From NCBI GenBank assembly GCA_003244035.1, contig QHBV01000087.1, positions 13,667 through 20,489 on the forward strand: a DNA stretch of 6,823 nucleotides, given 5' to 3'. Source of the stretch: Solirubrobacterales bacterium (GTDB taxonomy: Bacteria > Actinomycetota > Thermoleophilia > Solirubrobacterales > Solirubrobacteraceae). Shown here piece after piece: positions 6,141 through 6,823 of this stretch. The notes under the pieces were generated by a model. It did not search any database. It was not told the origin of the DNA and saw only the letters and a program-made list of their open reading frames with translations. The first letter of the stretch is position 1. Every line of letters begins with the position of its first letter. A program made the translations under genes and the position numbers.

Positions 6141-6605
6141 ATGGCTGAGCAGGAGCGAAAAACCTCTGGGGGCGACGATCCGGCGCCCGGCGTAGGTGAC
6201 GCGGACGTCTCTGCGCCCGAGCGCGGATCGACGACCATCGCCGACGTGGTCGTGACCAAGGTGGCGAGCATCGCCACGCGCGAGGTGCCGGGTGTGTACG
6301 ACCTTGGGGGCGGCGTCGCGCGTGCCGTCGGCGCGCTCTCTCAGCGCGCCGGGATCGGCGATCCTCGGGGTCAGGGAGTGGGAGTCGCGGTCGAGGTCGG
6401 CCAGCGCGAGGCTGCGGTCGACCTGACGATGGTGATCGAGTACGGCGAGTCGATCCCGCAGGTCTCCGGAGCGGTGCGCGAGAACGTGATCAAGCGGGTC
6501 GAGGGGATCACGGGCCTGTCGGTGACCGAGGTCAACATCTTCGTCAACGATCTCCACTTCCCCGGGGACGAGGTCGCGGCGGAGCCCGCGCGGGTCCTCG
6601 AGTAG
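6141..6605 (+). CDS. Asp23/Gls24-family envelope stress protein
   Basis: A 154-residue protein. Residues 1-28 are a polar, probably disordered, charged tail (MAEQERKTSGGDDPAPG). Residues about 29-140 form the Asp23/Gls24 (DUF322) domain, with the typical blocks TIADVVVTKVASIATREVPGV (32-52), VDLTMVIEYGESIPQVSGAV (93-112), ENVIKRVEGITGLSVTEVNI (114-133) and FVNDLHFP (134-141). In Firmicutes the founding members are abundant alkaline-shock and general-stress proteins held at the membrane by AmaP; in actinobacteria the role is poorly known. No signal peptide or membrane segment is seen, so it is cytosolic or attached through a partner. ATG at 6141 has a consensus Shine-Dalgarno. It lies 60 bp after otsA on the same strand, with a hairpin between, so co-transcription is possible but uncertain. 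A second, partial Asp23-like frame follows after 6 bp. Confidence 0.93.
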   Translation: MAEQERKTSGGDDPAPGVGDADVSAPERGSTTIADVVVTKVASIATREVPGVYDLGGGVARAVGALSQRAGIGDPRGQGVGVAVEVGQREAAVDLTMVIEYGESIPQVSGAVRENVIKRVEGITGLSVTEVNIFVNDLHFPGDEVAAEPARVLE

Positions 6606-6611
6606 CGGGCG

Positions 6612-6823
6612 ATGGCCGCCGCGCGTTCGGCTGGAGTTGGGGCTCGGAAGGCCGGCTCGCCGGCTCGATCGGCCAACTCGCCGGCTCGGGCCGTCAGCTC
6701 GCCGCGATCGCGGCTGGCGCGGGTCGCGCTGGCCGCGGCGACCGGCCTGCCCGAGGTCGCCGGCGGGACGAGTGGCGGCAGGCGGGGGGGGGGGGCCGGC
6801 CCCCCGCCGCTCCTGCTGCACCA
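6612..6823 (+). CDS. Probable second Asp23-like gene, 5' part only
   Basis: An open frame from ATG 6612, six bases after the previous stop, runs without a stop to the window end (70 full codons). The N-terminal 36 or so residues are a Ser/Pro/Ala/Arg-rich linker with an SPAR-type heptad repeat. Residues about 37-55 (RLARVALAAATGLPEVAGG) resemble the first helix of the preceding Asp23 domain (VTKVASIATREVPGVYDLG): hydrophobic and small residues with the shared VA...A.....P.V spacing. Actinobacterial Asp23 clusters often hold more than one such protein, so a second Asp23-like or accessory subunit is likely. After about residue 55 a run of 12 G makes the translation Gly/Pro-rich and doubtful, and an indel there would shift the frame. 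There is no clear Shine-Dalgarno, so translational coupling is probable. The function call rests on one helix only. Confidence 0.5.
   Translation, partial: MAAARSAGVGARKAGSPARSANSPARAVSSPRSRLARVALAAATGLPEVAGGTSGGRRGGGAGPPPLLLH
6657..6719 (+). repeat. Three imperfect 21-bp units encoding SPxR heptads
   Basis: Units at 6657-6677, 6678-6698 and 6699-6719 each begin TCGCCG. The first two share TCGCCGGCTCG. In the frame from 6612 they read SPARSAN, SPARAVS and SPRSRLA. They make a basic, proline-containing linker at the N-terminus of the partial last gene. The third unit has diverged. Confidence 0.7.
6784..6805. repeat. Run of 12 G with a G/C palindrome near the window end
   Basis: Twelve G residues (6784-6795) are followed by CCGG and six C in all (6800-6805). 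Positions 6790-6805 form a perfect 16-bp palindrome of G and C only. Such a run is prone to both polymerase slippage and sequencing or assembly error, so the frame of the gene across it should not be trusted. Confidence 0.8.

Noticed and set aside
6801..6823. Sequence ending in GCACCA, like a tRNA 3' end
   Set aside because: No cloverleaf arms or T-loop sequence precede it; the match is only the terminal letters.

Overview
The window is a GC-rich, gene-dense bacterial segment. Codon choice is strongly G/C-ending, the kinase and otsA genes use TTG and GTG starts, and the set of families (OmpR-type two-component pair, TreT-type trehalose synthase, GT20 synthase, Asp23/Gls24 proteins) suggests an actinobacterium. 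A deep-branching soil group such as Thermoleophilia/Solirubrobacterales is my best guess, but that placement is inference and not a database result. Both window ends cut through genes.

Layout: (1) 1-1862 (+), a two-component system: the 3' part of an OmpR/PhoB-type response regulator, then a membrane sensor histidine kinase. A perfect 18-bp tandem duplication lies just before the kinase start. (2) 1863-2330 (-), a single-domain cupin gene, convergent with the kinase; the two stop codons touch. (3) 2350-3276 (+), an inositol-monophosphatase-family sugar/polyol phosphatase, divergent from the cupin across a 19-bp gap. (4) 3277-3396, a 120-bp spacer with a 35-bp-period duplication of the phosphatase gene's tail and GC-rich segments that can form alternative hairpins just before the next start codon. 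(5) 3397-6080 (+), treT and an otsA-like GT20 gene, 2 bp apart. (6) 6081-6140, a perfect 11-bp-stem hairpin and a strong ribosome binding site, then 6141-6605 (+), an Asp23/Gls24-family protein, and from 6612 the start of what looks like a second Asp23-like gene that runs off the window.

How the genes may work together: TreT joins NDP-glucose to glucose to give trehalose directly, while OtsA makes trehalose-6-phosphate from NDP-glucose and glucose-6-phosphate. The second route needs a phosphatase. No OtsB (HAD-type) is visible, but an IMPase-family phosphatase sits just upstream on the same strand. A compatible-solute / osmotic or desiccation stress island is therefore a reasonable reading, and the neighbouring Asp23/Gls24 envelope-stress genes fit it. 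I see no mobile element, CRISPR array, tRNA or rRNA. The main points of interest are the TreT-OtsA-phosphatase combination without OtsB, the switch-like leader of treT, and the very tight gene junctions with little or no Shine-Dalgarno signal.
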